This document shows positions 9,052 through 17,839 of a stretch of DNA of 39,866 bases, in pieces. This stretch comes from Puniceicoccaceae bacterium (lineage in GTDB: Bacteria > Verrucomicrobiota > Verrucomicrobiia > Opitutales > Coraliomargaritaceae): the NCBI GenBank assembly GCA_902603705.1, contig CACKVQ010000012.1, positions 1 to 39,866 of the forward strand, written 5' to 3'. The notes under the pieces were generated by a model. That model was not told where the DNA came from, did no database searches, and worked only from the letters and a program-made list of their open reading frames with translations. Numbering within the stretch: the stretch's first letter is position 1; each line of letters opens with the position of its first letter. The position numbers and the translations under genes are program-made.

Positions 9052-10308
9052 ATGAGTAAAACTTTTGAAAGAAAGCGTGTTGTCCTCACGGGAATTGGCA
9101 CAGTCACCAATTATGGTGACGGGGTAGAATCTTTTTGGGAAAAGCTTTTGGCAGGTCAAAGTGGTATTGACACGGTTAAGTCCTTTGACACTACGGACTA
9201 TCCCTCGAAAATTGGCTCCGAATGTCTACATTTTGATCCAAACTTATACATGGATCCAAAGGAGGCGCGTCGTAATGACCGTTATACCCAGCTTGCTGTA
9301 GCCGCCTCTCGTTTAGCTTTAAAAGATGCGTCTTTAGAAGACACCTCTAAATTAGACGCGGATCGCTTTGGCGTTATAATTGGCTCAGGAATTGGCGGTA
9401 TGCTCACTATTCAGACTCAGAGTCGCCGTCTTTATAAAGGAGGTCCCCGCAAGGTATCCCCTTTCATGATACCTTCACTAATTGCAAATATTGCCAGCGG
9501 CGTAGTTGCCATCGAAGTGGGTGCACGCGGACCAAATTATGGAATAGTCAGTGCCTGTGCTTCTGGTACTCATAGTATTGGAGAGTCATTCCATATGCTT
9601 CGCGACGGCGAATCTGATGTTATGCTTGCAGGTGGTAGTGAAGCAGCCATCACAGAGCTTGGCTATGCGGGCTTCTGCTCGATGAAGGCTATGTCTACAA
9701 GTTACAATGATACTCCTACAAAAGCTAGTCGTCCTTTTGATATAGGTCGCGACGGTTTTGTAATGGGTGAGGGCTCTGGAGTACTTGTCATGGAGACTCT
9801 TGAACATGCCCAAGCACGCGGCGCTACGATTTATTGTGAAATTGCTGGCTACAGCGCAACCTGTGATGCTCACCATATTACCTCACCTGATCCAGAAGGT
9901 AAAGCCCTTGGAGCGGCCATCTGCTCTGTTGTAAATGAAGCGGATATTCAGCCTGATCAGGTCAGCTACATTAACGCTCATGGTACCTCCACACATTATA
10001 ATGATAAGTTTGAGACTGGGGCTATTAAGAAGGCTCTTGGTGAGGCTGCCTATAATCTCGCAGTTTCCTCGACTAAGGGTATGACAGGGCACCTTCTCGG
10101 TGCTGCTGGCGGAATTGAGTCTGCTATCTGTGCACTATCTATACGAGACGGTAAAATTCCTCCTACAATTAATTACAACGATCCAGACCCAGACTGTGAC
10201 CTCGATTATGTTCCAAACGAAATGCGTCAAGCAGATGTTAATGTAGCTATATGCAACAACCTCGGATTCGGTGGACATAATGCGACTTTGCTATTTAGGA
10301 AATTGTAA
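9052..10308 (+). CDS. fabF: Beta-ketoacyl-[acyl-carrier-protein] synthase II
   Basis: The 418-residue condensing enzyme extends acyl-ACP by two carbons from malonyl-ACP. It carries the Cys-His-His triad of KAS I/II: Cys169 in VSACASGTHS, His310 in NAHGTSTHYND and His347 in KGMTGHLLGAAGG. GFGGHN near the C-terminus is also conserved. Length and the N-terminus (VVLTGIGTVTNYG) match FabF. It starts 12 bases after the T-tract of the acpP terminator, so its expression needs readthrough or a promoter overlapping the terminator region. Confidence 0.96.
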   Translation: MSKTFERKRVVLTGIGTVTNYGDGVESFWEKLLAGQSGIDTVKSFDTTDYPSKIGSECLHFDPNLYMDPKEARRNDRYTQLAVAASRLALKDASLEDTSKLDADRFGVIIGSGIGGMLTIQTQSRRLYKGGPRKVSPFMIPSLIANIASGVVAIEVGARGPNYGIVSACASGTHSIGESFHMLRDGESDVMLAGGSEAAITELGYAGFCSMKAMSTSYNDTPTKASRPFDIGRDGFVMGEGSGVLVMETLEHAQARGATIYCEIAGYSATCDAHHITSPDPEGKALGAAICSVVNEADIQPDQVSYINAHGTSTHYNDKFETGAIKKALGEAAYNLAVSSTKGMTGHLLGAAGGIESAICALSIRDGKIPPTINYNDPDPDCDLDYVPNEMRQADVNVAICNNLGFGGHNATLLFRKL

Positions 10309-10401
10309 TTAGCTCAAACATTCCAAGCGGAAAATTTTTCGCGCAGTAAAATCTTGTCGGCTTGCAACTCAATGAGAGTTTTGCATTATGGGAAGTTTAT
10401 T

Positions 10402-11040
10402 ATGACTGAAGACGCTGAAATGAAAAAACCGCGACTAGCCGTCATTGACTACGGTATGGGTAATCTTCATAGCGTGCTGCGGGCTTGGTCGCATGTAGGA
10501 GCAGATGCCTTCCTAGTTTCCGATCCAGAGCAGATTAACTCAGCAGATGCTTTAGTCTTTCCTGGGCAGGGTTCGATTGTGGATACAATGCGCTTATTAA
10601 AATCTACAGGTTTTGATAGCTGTATTCGTGATTGGATTGCAGCTGATCGCCCCTTTTTCGGTATCTGTCTTGGGCTTCAGGCACTTTTTGAGCATTCTGA
10701 GGAGGGCGATACTCCTACACTTGGGATATTTGAAGGCTTTGTTAGTCGTTTTGATGTTAACCCAGCACTCAAAATACCACATATAGGTTGGAACACGGTT
10801 AGCTTCGATCCGAGTGAGCCACTTTGCGAAGGCTTAAACTCTGGCCTTGATCAATTTTATTTCGTGCATAGCTACCATGTTATACCAAAAGATCCGACTC
10901 TTATACTCTTCCATACGGACTATGGCAGTCGTTTTGTATCTGGTATACGACTTGGTAATTGCTATGCGACGCAGTTTCATCCCGAAAAAAGTCAGGCAAA
11001 AGGTTTGCATCTTTATCGAAACTTTTTGAGATCACTCTAG
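10402..11040 (+). CDS. hisH: Imidazole glycerol phosphate synthase, glutaminase subunit
   Basis: The class I glutamine amidotransferase (212 residues from ATG 10402) feeds ammonia to HisF in histidine synthesis. It begins with the HisH signature ([14 protein letters not shown]), has the nucleophile Cys89 in FGICLGLQ, and His193/Glu195 in QFHPEKS; PGQGS forms the oxyanion region. Starts are possible at TTG 10354, ATG 10402 or ATG 10423. I prefer 10402 because GGGAAG lies six bases upstream, but 10423 (MKKPRLAV) would also give a normal HisH. No hisF or other his gene is adjacent; the neighbours are fabF and citrate synthase. Confidence 0.93.
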   Translation: MTEDAEMKKPRLAVIDYGMGNLHSVLRAWSHVGADAFLVSDPEQINSADALVFPGQGSIVDTMRLLKSTGFDSCIRDWIAADRPFFGICLGLQALFEHSEEGDTPTLGIFEGFVSRFDVNPALKIPHIGWNTVSFDPSEPLCEGLNSGLDQFYFVHSYHVIPKDPTLILFHTDYGSRFVSGIRLGNCYATQFHPEKSQAKGLHLYRNFLRSL

Positions 11041-11099
11041 ATCCTCAATGATACAGTCCGCACTCTGCAGCCGATCAAACTTATATTAAAAACATTATA

Positions 11100-12386
11100 A
11101 TGGAAGACACAGGCACTATACGGCTGGGAAATGGAAACTTTGAGTTTCCTATCATAGAGGGTACGCTTGGGGAGAAAGCAATAGATACTAGAGCACTCAG
11201 AGCGAAAAGCGGTTGTATTACATACGACGAGGGCTACGGAAATACGGGCTCTTGCCTTAGTAAAATTACATTTATCAATGGGGAGAAGGGCATTTTAAAG
11301 CACAGGGGATACTCAATCGAGGATCTGGCAAAAAATTCCACCTTTTTAGAAACTGCAATGCTTATTATTTACGGGGATCTACCAAATCAAGAGAACCTCG
11401 AGACCTTTCTTCAGAAAATTCGTAGCCATGCCTCTATTCATACCAGTATGAATGGACATTTCGATAGTTTCCCTAGTGCTGCGCATCCTATGGCGATTCT
11501 TTCCTCTATGCTTAATTCTCTAGGTGCTTATCATCCTGAGATGTCGACGAATAATCGTGAGGAAGACTTGGCTCATTTTGACGAGACTGCAGTTATACTT
11601 ATCTCCAAAGTACGTGCGATCGCTGCCATGACTTACCGAATGAAGATGGGGATGCCATTTATTCCACCTGCTGATACTAGTTACACATCAAATTTCCTAC
11701 ACATGATGTTCTCTGAGCCCTATAACGAGTACGTCGATAACCACGGAGTGGGTAAGGCGCTGGATCTCTTTCTTATGTTGCATGCGGATCACGAGCAGAA
11801 CTGCTCCACCTCAACGGTGCGTATGGTCGCCTCGGGCGGTGCTAATCTTTTCGCTTCGGTTTCTGCCGGAGTGAGCGCACTTTGGGGTCCTTCACATGGT
11901 GGGGCTAACATGGCAGTGATCAAGATGCTCGAAGAAATTCATGCTAGTGGCGACGACGGTTCTAAGTTTATCGAAGCAGCTAAGAAGGGAGAGGCTAAGC
12001 TCATGGGCTTCGGTCACCGTGTCTATAAAAATTACGACCCTCGTGCCAAGATTCTTGGTAAAAGCTCAGAATCTATACTCGGCAGCATGGGAATGAACGA
12101 TCCTCTCTTAGAGATCGCTCGTAAGCTTGAACAAAGTGCACTAAAGGATGATTACTTTATTAATCGGAAACTATACCCCAATGTGGATTTTTATAGCGGA
12201 ATAATACTCAAAGCGATCGGCATTCCTGTAGATATGTTTACTGTGATGTTTGCTTTAGGTCGTATGCCTGGTTGGATAGCAAACTGGAAGGAAATCGCAG
12301 AAAACCCTAAAAGTCGCATACATCGTCCGCGGCAGATTTATATTGGTGAGACCGAGCGTAGTTATGTGCCAGTTAATAAACGGTGA
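11100..12386 (+). CDS. gltA: Citrate synthase (type II, hexameric class)
   Basis: The 428-residue enzyme condenses oxaloacetate with acetyl-CoA to open the TCA cycle. The length and N-terminal extension ([20 protein letters not shown]) are those of the Gram-negative, potentially NADH-regulated class. Catalytic residues are present: the His of [15 protein letters not shown], the His of [13 protein letters not shown] and the Asp of PNVDFYSG. It lies 59 bases after hisH and converges on the aminotransferase gene with only 11 bases between stops. I see no hairpin terminator there. Confidence 0.96.
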   Translation: MEDTGTIRLGNGNFEFPIIEGTLGEKAIDTRALRAKSGCITYDEGYGNTGSCLSKITFINGEKGILKHRGYSIEDLAKNSTFLETAMLIIYGDLPNQENLETFLQKIRSHASIHTSMNGHFDSFPSAAHPMAILSSMLNSLGAYHPEMSTNNREEDLAHFDETAVILISKVRAIAAMTYRMKMGMPFIPPADTSYTSNFLHMMFSEPYNEYVDNHGVGKALDLFLMLHADHEQNCSTSTVRMVASGGANLFASVSAGVSALWGPSHGGANMAVIKMLEEIHASGDDGSKFIEAAKKGEAKLMGFGHRVYKNYDPRAKILGKSSESILGSMGMNDPLLEIARKLEQSALKDDYFINRKLYPNVDFYSGIILKAIGIPVDMFTVMFALGRMPGWIANWKEIAENPKSRIHRPRQIYIGETERSYVPVNKR

Positions 12387-12397
12387 CTGGTTCGGCT

Positions 12398-13642
12398 CTA
12401 GAAAGTAAATTCATATTTCTTGAGACGCTGAGCGATCTCTTCAACGATTTCCACTTCCTTGGCTTCACCTTGGGCTGAAAAAGTGACAGAGAACCGGACA
12501 AAGTTTCCACAATCGTCCCAAGGCACAGTGCTAATTAGCTCGTTGGTAATGAGCCACTGGCTAAAATCCTCACCTGTAGCGAATTCTGTGCTTACTCCCG
12601 CTAGTGTCGCAGTGCGGGGTGCGGGGACATACAGAAAGAAGCTACCGCTAGGTTTACTCACCGCGAAGCCATTGCTAGTTAGCGCTTCAATTAGTAGATC
12701 CATACGGCGCGAGTATTTCTCAGCGATCTGTTTAGTTATTTGTGGGTTCTCTAGAGCCGTAACGCCAGCTTTCTGAATTGCGAGAAACTGGCCAGAATCA
12801 GAGTTATCCTTCATGTCCGCATAAGCCTGCACGATGAGCGGATTCCCTACAACGAAGCCGATGCGCCAGCCCGTCATATTGTAGCTCTTAGAGAGCGAGT
12901 GCAATTCGATTGCCACTTTTTTGGCTCCAGGTACTTGGAAAATAGAGAGGGGCTTACCCTCGAAGATAAGTGAAGCATATGCAGCATCTTGGAGAATAAT
13001 TAAGTTATTTTTTTTGGCGAATTCTACTACTTTACTAAAAAACTCTAGTGTGGCAGAGGCACCCGTTGGATTGTTTGGGTAATTAAGTACCATTATCTTA
13101 GCCTTAGCCAGCACATCGGCGGGCACTGCGTCCAGATCCGGCAAAAAGTCGTTACCCGCTTCGAGCTTCATATTGTAAACTTCACCCCCTAGGTATTTGG
13201 CATGAGTGCCGAGCACCGGATAGCCGGGGACTGTCATTAGTACATAGTCACCTTCGTTAATGAAGCAGGCTGGAATCATGGACAGGGCAGTCTTCGAACC
13301 AATCGAGTGGATTACTTCTTTCTCTGGATCGATGTCCTTCACGTCAAATACTTCTGCCATGTAGCTAGCAGCGGCCTCTTTAAAACTCTCGCCACCATTG
13401 TCGGCATAGCCTCGGTTCTCATGCTTCGCAGCTTCAGCTTGTAGGGAGTCTACGACTATCGGAAATGCCATTTCATCTGGCTCGCCCACACCCATATCGA
13501 TGAGCTCGAGATCTGGTTTAGCCGCTTTGGCGGCTTTTTTGGCACGTTTGATCTTCTCAAATTTATAAATGGCTGTGGACTTTCCGTATTGATTCCCGCC
13601 GATTCGCTCAGCAAATAGTTCTTGTATATATGGGTCGCTCAT
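12398..13642 (-). CDS. dapL: PLP-dependent aminotransferase, probable LL-diaminopimelate aminotransferase
   Basis: This fold-type I aminotransferase has 414 residues. The PLP lysine lies in HSLSKSYNMTGWRIGF, with NYPNNPTGA and QDAAYASL for cofactor contacts and an Arg near the C-terminus (FVRFSVTF) for the carboxylate. The start region (YKFEKIKRAKKAA, then MGVGEPDEMAFP) resembles enzymes annotated as DapL in Verrucomicrobiota, which convert tetrahydrodipicolinate directly to LL-diaminopimelate for peptidoglycan and lysine. It differs noticeably from the plant-type DapL as I remember it, so another substrate is possible. ATG 13642 is used; an upstream extension to 13717 adds a low-complexity Asn/His/Tyr stretch that is probably untranslated. 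The gene diverges from panC. Confidence 0.72.
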   Translation of the reverse strand: MSDPYIQELFAERIGGNQYGKSTAIYKFEKIKRAKKAAKAAKPDLELIDMGVGEPDEMAFPIVVDSLQAEAAKHENRGYADNGGESFKEAAASYMAEVFDVKDIDPEKEVIHSIGSKTALSMIPACFINEGDYVLMTVPGYPVLGTHAKYLGGEVYNMKLEAGNDFLPDLDAVPADVLAKAKIMVLNYPNNPTGASATLEFFSKVVEFAKKNNLIILQDAAYASLIFEGKPLSIFQVPGAKKVAIELHSLSKSYNMTGWRIGFVVGNPLIVQAYADMKDNSDSGQFLAIQKAGVTALENPQITKQIAEKYSRRMDLLIEALTSNGFAVSKPSGSFFLYVPAPRTATLAGVSTEFATGEDFSQWLITNELISTVPWDDCGNFVRFSVTFSAQGEAKEVEIVEEIAQRLKKYEFTF

Positions 13643-13727
13643 TTGAAACGTATTGTCAGTGTTGCTATGGTAATTATTGTGTTTGTGATAAATATACTCG
13701 GTAATTAATTTTTGCAAAATACTAGTT

Positions 13728-14570
13728 ATGCAGACAATTCAATCGGTCAATAAAATGCAGTCTTATGCTATCGAGGTGCGCTCGAGTGGAGACTCAATCG
13801 CACTCGTGCCTACTATGGGAAGTTTACACAAGGGACATTTGTCTTTAATAGATATCGCTAAGGAAAAAGCTGACAAGGTCATTGTTTCAATATTTGTCAA
13901 CCCCACCCAGTTTGGTCCTAGTGAAGACTATAAAAAATACCCCCGCGTGCTGAAAGAAGATACCAAGAAATGCGAAGAGCGTGGGGCAGATGTTTTATTT
14001 ACTCCTCCAGTCGAGGCAATGTTTCCTGCCGATTATTCTGCCTATGTACAAGAGGAGAGGTTTAGTCGGGGACTATGTGGCGTTTCTCGACCCCATCACT
14101 TCAGAGGGGTAACTACTGTTTGTTTGAAGCTGTTTAACATAGCACTTCCAAATTTAGCCGTTTTCGGACTAAAGGATGCACAACAATGTGCGGTTATTCG
14201 TAAAATGGTCACAGATTTTAATTTACCAGTTCAGATTGTAATTGGTCCGACACACCGTGATGAGGATGGTATGGCTACTAGTACTCGTAATGTCTATTTG
14301 ACTGATTTGCAAAGACAGGAGGCACTGTGTATATCAAAATCGCTAAAAATCGCAAAAGATATGGTTGATTCTGGAACTAAGAATGTGGATCGAATCGTAG
14401 CAGAAGTAACTCATCACTTATCAAGTAAGCGCCGTATTCGGGTCATTTATGTGCAGGTAGTAGACCGAGATACTATGGAACCTTCTAATGAGATTATTCG
14501 TGGTAGAAGTTTACTCTGTGCGGCTGCTTGGGTGGACCAAACGCGACTTATCGATAATATTGAACTATAA
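13728..14570 (+). CDS. panC: Pantothenate synthetase
   Basis: The 280-residue enzyme joins pantoate and beta-alanine using ATP. The HxGH-type nucleotide motif is in TMGSLHKGHLSLI (His34 and His37). SIFVNPTQFGPSEDYKKYPR, FGLKDAQQCAVIRKMV and TSTRNVYL are also family signatures. It heads a plus-strand cluster, with the nadB start two bases after its stop, so panC, nadB and panE are probably co-transcribed and partly translationally coupled. The leader before ATG 13728 is A/T-rich. Confidence 0.96.
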   Translation: MQTIQSVNKMQSYAIEVRSSGDSIALVPTMGSLHKGHLSLIDIAKEKADKVIVSIFVNPTQFGPSEDYKKYPRVLKEDTKKCEERGADVLFTPPVEAMFPADYSAYVQEERFSRGLCGVSRPHHFRGVTTVCLKLFNIALPNLAVFGLKDAQQCAVIRKMVTDFNLPVQIVIGPTHRDEDGMATSTRNVYLTDLQRQEALCISKSLKIAKDMVDSGTKNVDRIVAEVTHHLSSKRRIRVIYVQVVDRDTMEPSNEIIRGRSLLCAAAWVDQTRLIDNIEL

Positions 14571-14572
14571 AT

Positions 14573-16183
14573 ATGGCTGAATTCTATGATGTGATTGTCG
14601 TCGGTAGCGGGATTGCCGGTCTCAGCTTTGCTTTAAAGGTAGCGGAGGCTGGGCATCGTATTGCTGTTATAACAAAGAAGAATTCTGCTGAATCTAATAC
14701 CAATTACGCTCAAGGTGGTATTGCGGCAGTGACTTCAAAAAAAGACGAAGTGAATATGCATGTAGCAGATACGCTTGTCAGTGGTGACGGACTCTGCGAT
14801 GAGTCTGCAGTACGTGAAATACTCAGGGATGGAGCCGCTAGTATCGATCAATTAACCGAGCGTGGCGTAGCCTTTACTCAGTTAGAGGATGGTCGTGCCT
14901 CACTGGGTAAAGAGGGTGGTCATACTAAGCGCCGTATTTTTCATGTTCAGGATGTTACTGGTAAAGTTATCGAAGAAGCGCTTGTTAAAAGTATTGAAGA
15001 ATCGCCTAATATTGACAATTTTGAGCATCACTTTGCGATTGAACTGATTACTTCTTCTAAACTCTGTAAGCACGAAGGACGTAAACTAGATGAAGAGGAC
15101 CGAGTAATAGGTCTATACGCGCTGAATACCCAGAATGATCAAGTCGAAACCTTCGCCGCTAGCGCGGTCCTTTTGGCTACAGGCGGAATTGGGCAAGTCT
15201 ATCAATTCACAACGAATCCATTTATTGCTACTGGTGACGGAATTGCTATGGCATACCGAGCTGGTGTAGAGGTCCGTAATATGGAGTTCATTCAGTTTCA
15301 TCCGACTGCTTTTTACAGCAAAGATTCATCTGAGCGCTTCCTCATCAGTGAAGCAGTGCGGGGAGAAGGTGCAATTCTTCGTAACATGAAAGGGGAGGCT
15401 TTTATGGAGAAATATGATGCGCGTAAGGAATTAGCTCCGCGCGATGTCGTAGCTCGTGCGATTGACTCTGAAATGAAAGAGACAGGTGCTCGACACCTTT
15501 GGTTAGACGCAAGACCTATACCCAAAAAGAAATTACATGAACATTTTCCAAACATATATGAACATTGTGCCAAGCAGGGGATTATAATGGAGAGTGATAT
15601 GATTCCTATAGTACCCGCTGCTCACTACCTATGTGGAGGCATTAAAACAGACTTAAATGCGCAGACTTCTTTGTCAGGTTTGTACGCCTGTGGAGAAGTG
15701 GCAAGTACAGGACTGCATGGAGCTAATCGCCTGGCGAGCAACTCACTTTTAGAAGCAGTTGTACTGGCTAATCGGGGAGCATTATCTGTTGAAAAATATC
15801 TTAGTATTGCCAAGGGCGAGGTCACTGTAATACCTGATTGGATCGGGGGTAATGTGCGTGATTCTGACGAACGGATAGTACTGCTGCACAATTGGGACGA
15901 AGTGAAACGAACAATGTGGGACTATGTCGGCATAGTTCGAACCAGTAAGCGCCTTGAGCGGGCACGTACTCGTATCCAGACATTGGATAAGGAGATAAAT
16001 GATTACTATTGGAACTTCAAGGTAGACGAAAGTCTGCTAGAGCTAAGAAATCTTATCTTGGTCGCTGGTTTGATAATCGATTGTGCCCTGCAACGTAAAG
16101 AGAGCCGTGGCTTACATTTTATAACAGATTATCCAGAAAAAAATGACGCACCTTGTGACACAAAAGTGCGGCGTAAGTTGTGA
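14573..16183 (+). CDS. nadB: L-aspartate oxidase
   Basis: This flavoprotein of 536 residues oxidises L-aspartate to iminoaspartate, the first step of de novo NAD synthesis. It has the N-terminal FAD motif (VVGSGIAGLSFALKVAE), SNTNYAQGGIAAV, the substrate-pocket HTKRRIFHVQD, QFHPTAF, RDVVARAID and the C-terminal flavin contact GLHGANRLASNSLLEAVV. Length fits NadB rather than succinate dehydrogenase SdhA, and residues 1-20 have no membrane or covalent-FAD features of SdhA. The next gene's GTG overlaps its TGA. NadA and NadC are not in the window. Confidence 0.95.
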   Translation: MAEFYDVIVVGSGIAGLSFALKVAEAGHRIAVITKKNSAESNTNYAQGGIAAVTSKKDEVNMHVADTLVSGDGLCDESAVREILRDGAASIDQLTERGVAFTQLEDGRASLGKEGGHTKRRIFHVQDVTGKVIEEALVKSIEESPNIDNFEHHFAIELITSSKLCKHEGRKLDEEDRVIGLYALNTQNDQVETFAASAVLLATGGIGQVYQFTTNPFIATGDGIAMAYRAGVEVRNMEFIQFHPTAFYSKDSSERFLISEAVRGEGAILRNMKGEAFMEKYDARKELAPRDVVARAIDSEMKETGARHLWLDARPIPKKKLHEHFPNIYEHCAKQGIIMESDMIPIVPAAHYLCGGIKTDLNAQTSLSGLYACGEVASTGLHGANRLASNSLLEAVVLANRGALSVEKYLSIAKGEVTVIPDWIGGNVRDSDERIVLLHNWDEVKRTMWDYVGIVRTSKRLERARTRIQTLDKEINDYYWNFKVDESLLELRNLILVAGLIIDCALQRKESRGLHFITDYPEKNDAPCDTKVRRKL

Positions 16184-17124
16184 TTAAATTAGACTTAAAG
16201 CACTGGGTCCTAGTTGGGCCCGGAGCCGTTGGGCTATATTACGGAGGACGAATTGCAAAATTTGCCCGATTAGGGGTATTAGCACGTAGCGGCGCGGAGG
16301 TACTAGAGGCGGACGGAATTCGTATTAAAATGATAGATCCAATTACCGGAAAGACTCTTCAAGTACTTCATGCTTCGCTTGAATACGTGATAGTAAAAGC
16401 GGAGTCTATAGCTTCTCCAGATTATGTAATTATAGCTACAAAATCGACGGTTAACGAAGAGCTTATAAAACCGCTACGATCGATTATTAAACCTGGCCAC
16501 ACAACCATACTCTGTTTGCAAAACGGTATGGGTAACGCCGAATTTTTCTCGAAGTATTTTCCAAGAAATCCCATTCTCTTAGGTCTCTGTTTTGTATGCG
16601 TTAACCGTGTCGAACCAGCGGTAGTAGAAAATTATCATACCGGGCGTGTCGAAATTGGTTCGCTTGGTGATCTCTGGCCGGAGCATGCTCAAGCGGTGGT
16701 TAAAGTATTCAATGATTCAGGCATTTCTACTGAGCATGCGGAAATACTAAATACAGCGCTCTGGCGTAAACTTTGTTGGAATGTGCCTTTCAACGGCCTT
16801 TGTATTACACAGGGTGGTATTACCACTGATAAAATTATAGAAAATGCACCTTTAGCTAGACGAGCGCGTGCATTAATGGAGGAAGTACGAGAAGCGGCTG
16901 CAATCGCGGGACATGTTATTCCAGATACATTCCTAGACGATCAATTTTCCTTAACTGAAAAAATGCGTGCATATAAGCCATCCTCCTTGATCGATTATTT
17001 GGCAGGTAAACCTGTCGAACTCGAATCGATCTGGGGGAAGCCTCTACGCACAGGCCAAGCACTAGGTGCAAAAATGCCAGAGCTTAATAAACTTTATGAC
17101 CAGTTGAAGGATTTGTTAGAATAG
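16180..17124 (+). CDS. panE: 2-dehydropantoate 2-reductase
   Basis: The 314-residue NADPH-dependent reductase makes pantoate, the substrate of PanC, which lies two genes upstream. It has the Rossmann motif GPGAVGLYYGG, LQNGMGN, the catalytic Lys region WRKLCWNVPFN, and the C-terminal signature YKPSSLIDYLAGKPVELESI. It starts with GTG 16180, which overlaps the nadB stop as GTGA, implying translational coupling. The gene converges on the Ni-SOD gene with 38 bases between stops. Confidence 0.92.
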   Translation: MIKLDLKHWVLVGPGAVGLYYGGRIAKFARLGVLARSGAEVLEADGIRIKMIDPITGKTLQVLHASLEYVIVKAESIASPDYVIIATKSTVNEELIKPLRSIIKPGHTTILCLQNGMGNAEFFSKYFPRNPILLGLCFVCVNRVEPAVVENYHTGRVEIGSLGDLWPEHAQAVVKVFNDSGISTEHAEILNTALWRKLCWNVPFNGLCITQGGITTDKIIENAPLARRARALMEEVREAAAIAGHVIPDTFLDDQFSLTEKMRAYKPSSLIDYLAGKPVELESIWGKPLRTGQALGAKMPELNKLYDQLKDLLE

Positions 17125-17162
17125 ATCAATTGAGATATAATATCGCGCTACAATCAGCTTAC

Positions 17163-17603
17163 TTAGTCGTGATTAAAATAAAGCCGTTTGAAGATTGATA
17201 GCTTAGTTGCCAAAATCTGAGCAGGTTCACTTTCTGCGCTCTGTTTTGACTTCATCGCATATACTATAATGTGGTGAAGTAACTCTACTTTTTTTTCGTA
17301 ATGATTCGCCTTGGGTTGTATCCTCTGCGCCAGGAAATAGTTGGCTGCTTCATAGATCACCTTTTGAGCGTGCTTTTCTTTATTGTTCGTCCAACGCACT
17401 ATTTGTTGTTGTTCCTGTGCACTAAGAGAACCTTTAGAAGAAACAGACCTTATCTGCGCACCTGCTTTATTTATCGTTTCTATATGCTGCTCTAGCTCGC
17501 CAAATTTAAGCTCATCACCGTAGATTCCGCATGGAACTTGGCAGTGGGCTCCTGCCGAGGCGGCTGATAATAATAAAGCTATTAGTATGGGTAAAATATG
17601 CAT
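17163..17603 (-). CDS. sodN: Nickel superoxide dismutase with a Sec signal peptide
   Basis: The 146-residue precursor begins with a typical signal peptide (residues 1-19, hydrophobic core ILIALLLSAA, ending A-G-A). Directly after the predicted cleavage site comes HCQVPCGIYGDELKF, the Ni-hook of Ni-SOD (H-C-x-x-P-C-G-x-Y): His20, Cys21 and Cys25 would be His1, Cys2 and Cys6 of the mature enzyme. The rest (KEKHAQKVIYEAANYFLAQR, then LLHHIIVYAMKSKQ) matches the helical-bundle part of Ni-SODs, and the 127-residue mature length fits. It dismutes superoxide to O2 and H2O2. Canonical Ni-SODs have a short propeptide cut by SodX; none is seen nearby. The usual Asp at hook position 3 is Gln here. I infer an exported enzyme matured by signal peptidase. 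Confidence 0.88.
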   Translation of the reverse strand: MHILPILIALLLSAASAGAHCQVPCGIYGDELKFGELEQHIETINKAGAQIRSVSSKGSLSAQEQQQIVRWTNNKEKHAQKVIYEAANYFLAQRIQPKANHYEKKVELLHHIIVYAMKSKQSAESEPAQILATKLSIFKRLYFNHD

Positions 17604-17710
17604 ATATTTAATTAATATAGAATGTGCATATATAGCAGATTATTTGCAAATGTTAGCAATTAAAAATTAAACACTTATGGAGTACACTCTATTTTAAAGG
17701 AGAATAATCA

Positions 17711-17839
17711 GTGGCCTTCATGAGGACAGAAAAGATTAGTATGAGAAGGTACGTTTTGTTTAGCCTTATAACTATTCTTATGATTTTACAATTAATTCAG
17801 AATGTTCAGATTGTTATTCGGCAGAAAGTGCTTCTTTAG
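17711..17839 (+). CDS. Possible 42-residue single-pass membrane peptide
   Basis: A short frame from GTG 17711 to TAG 17837-17839 follows a strong Shine-Dalgarno-like AAAGGAG at 17696-17702 with eight bases of spacing. It encodes a basic N-terminus (MAFMRTEKISMRR) and one hydrophobic segment (YVLFSLITILMILQLI). It lies between the divergently read Ni-SOD gene and alaS, overlapping the 3' end of alaS on the opposite strand by 26 bases. Most genes here lack Shine-Dalgarno sequences, so that element is weak support. It may be chance. Confidence 0.25.
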   Translation: MAFMRTEKISMRRYVLFSLITILMILQLIQNVQIVIRQKVLL

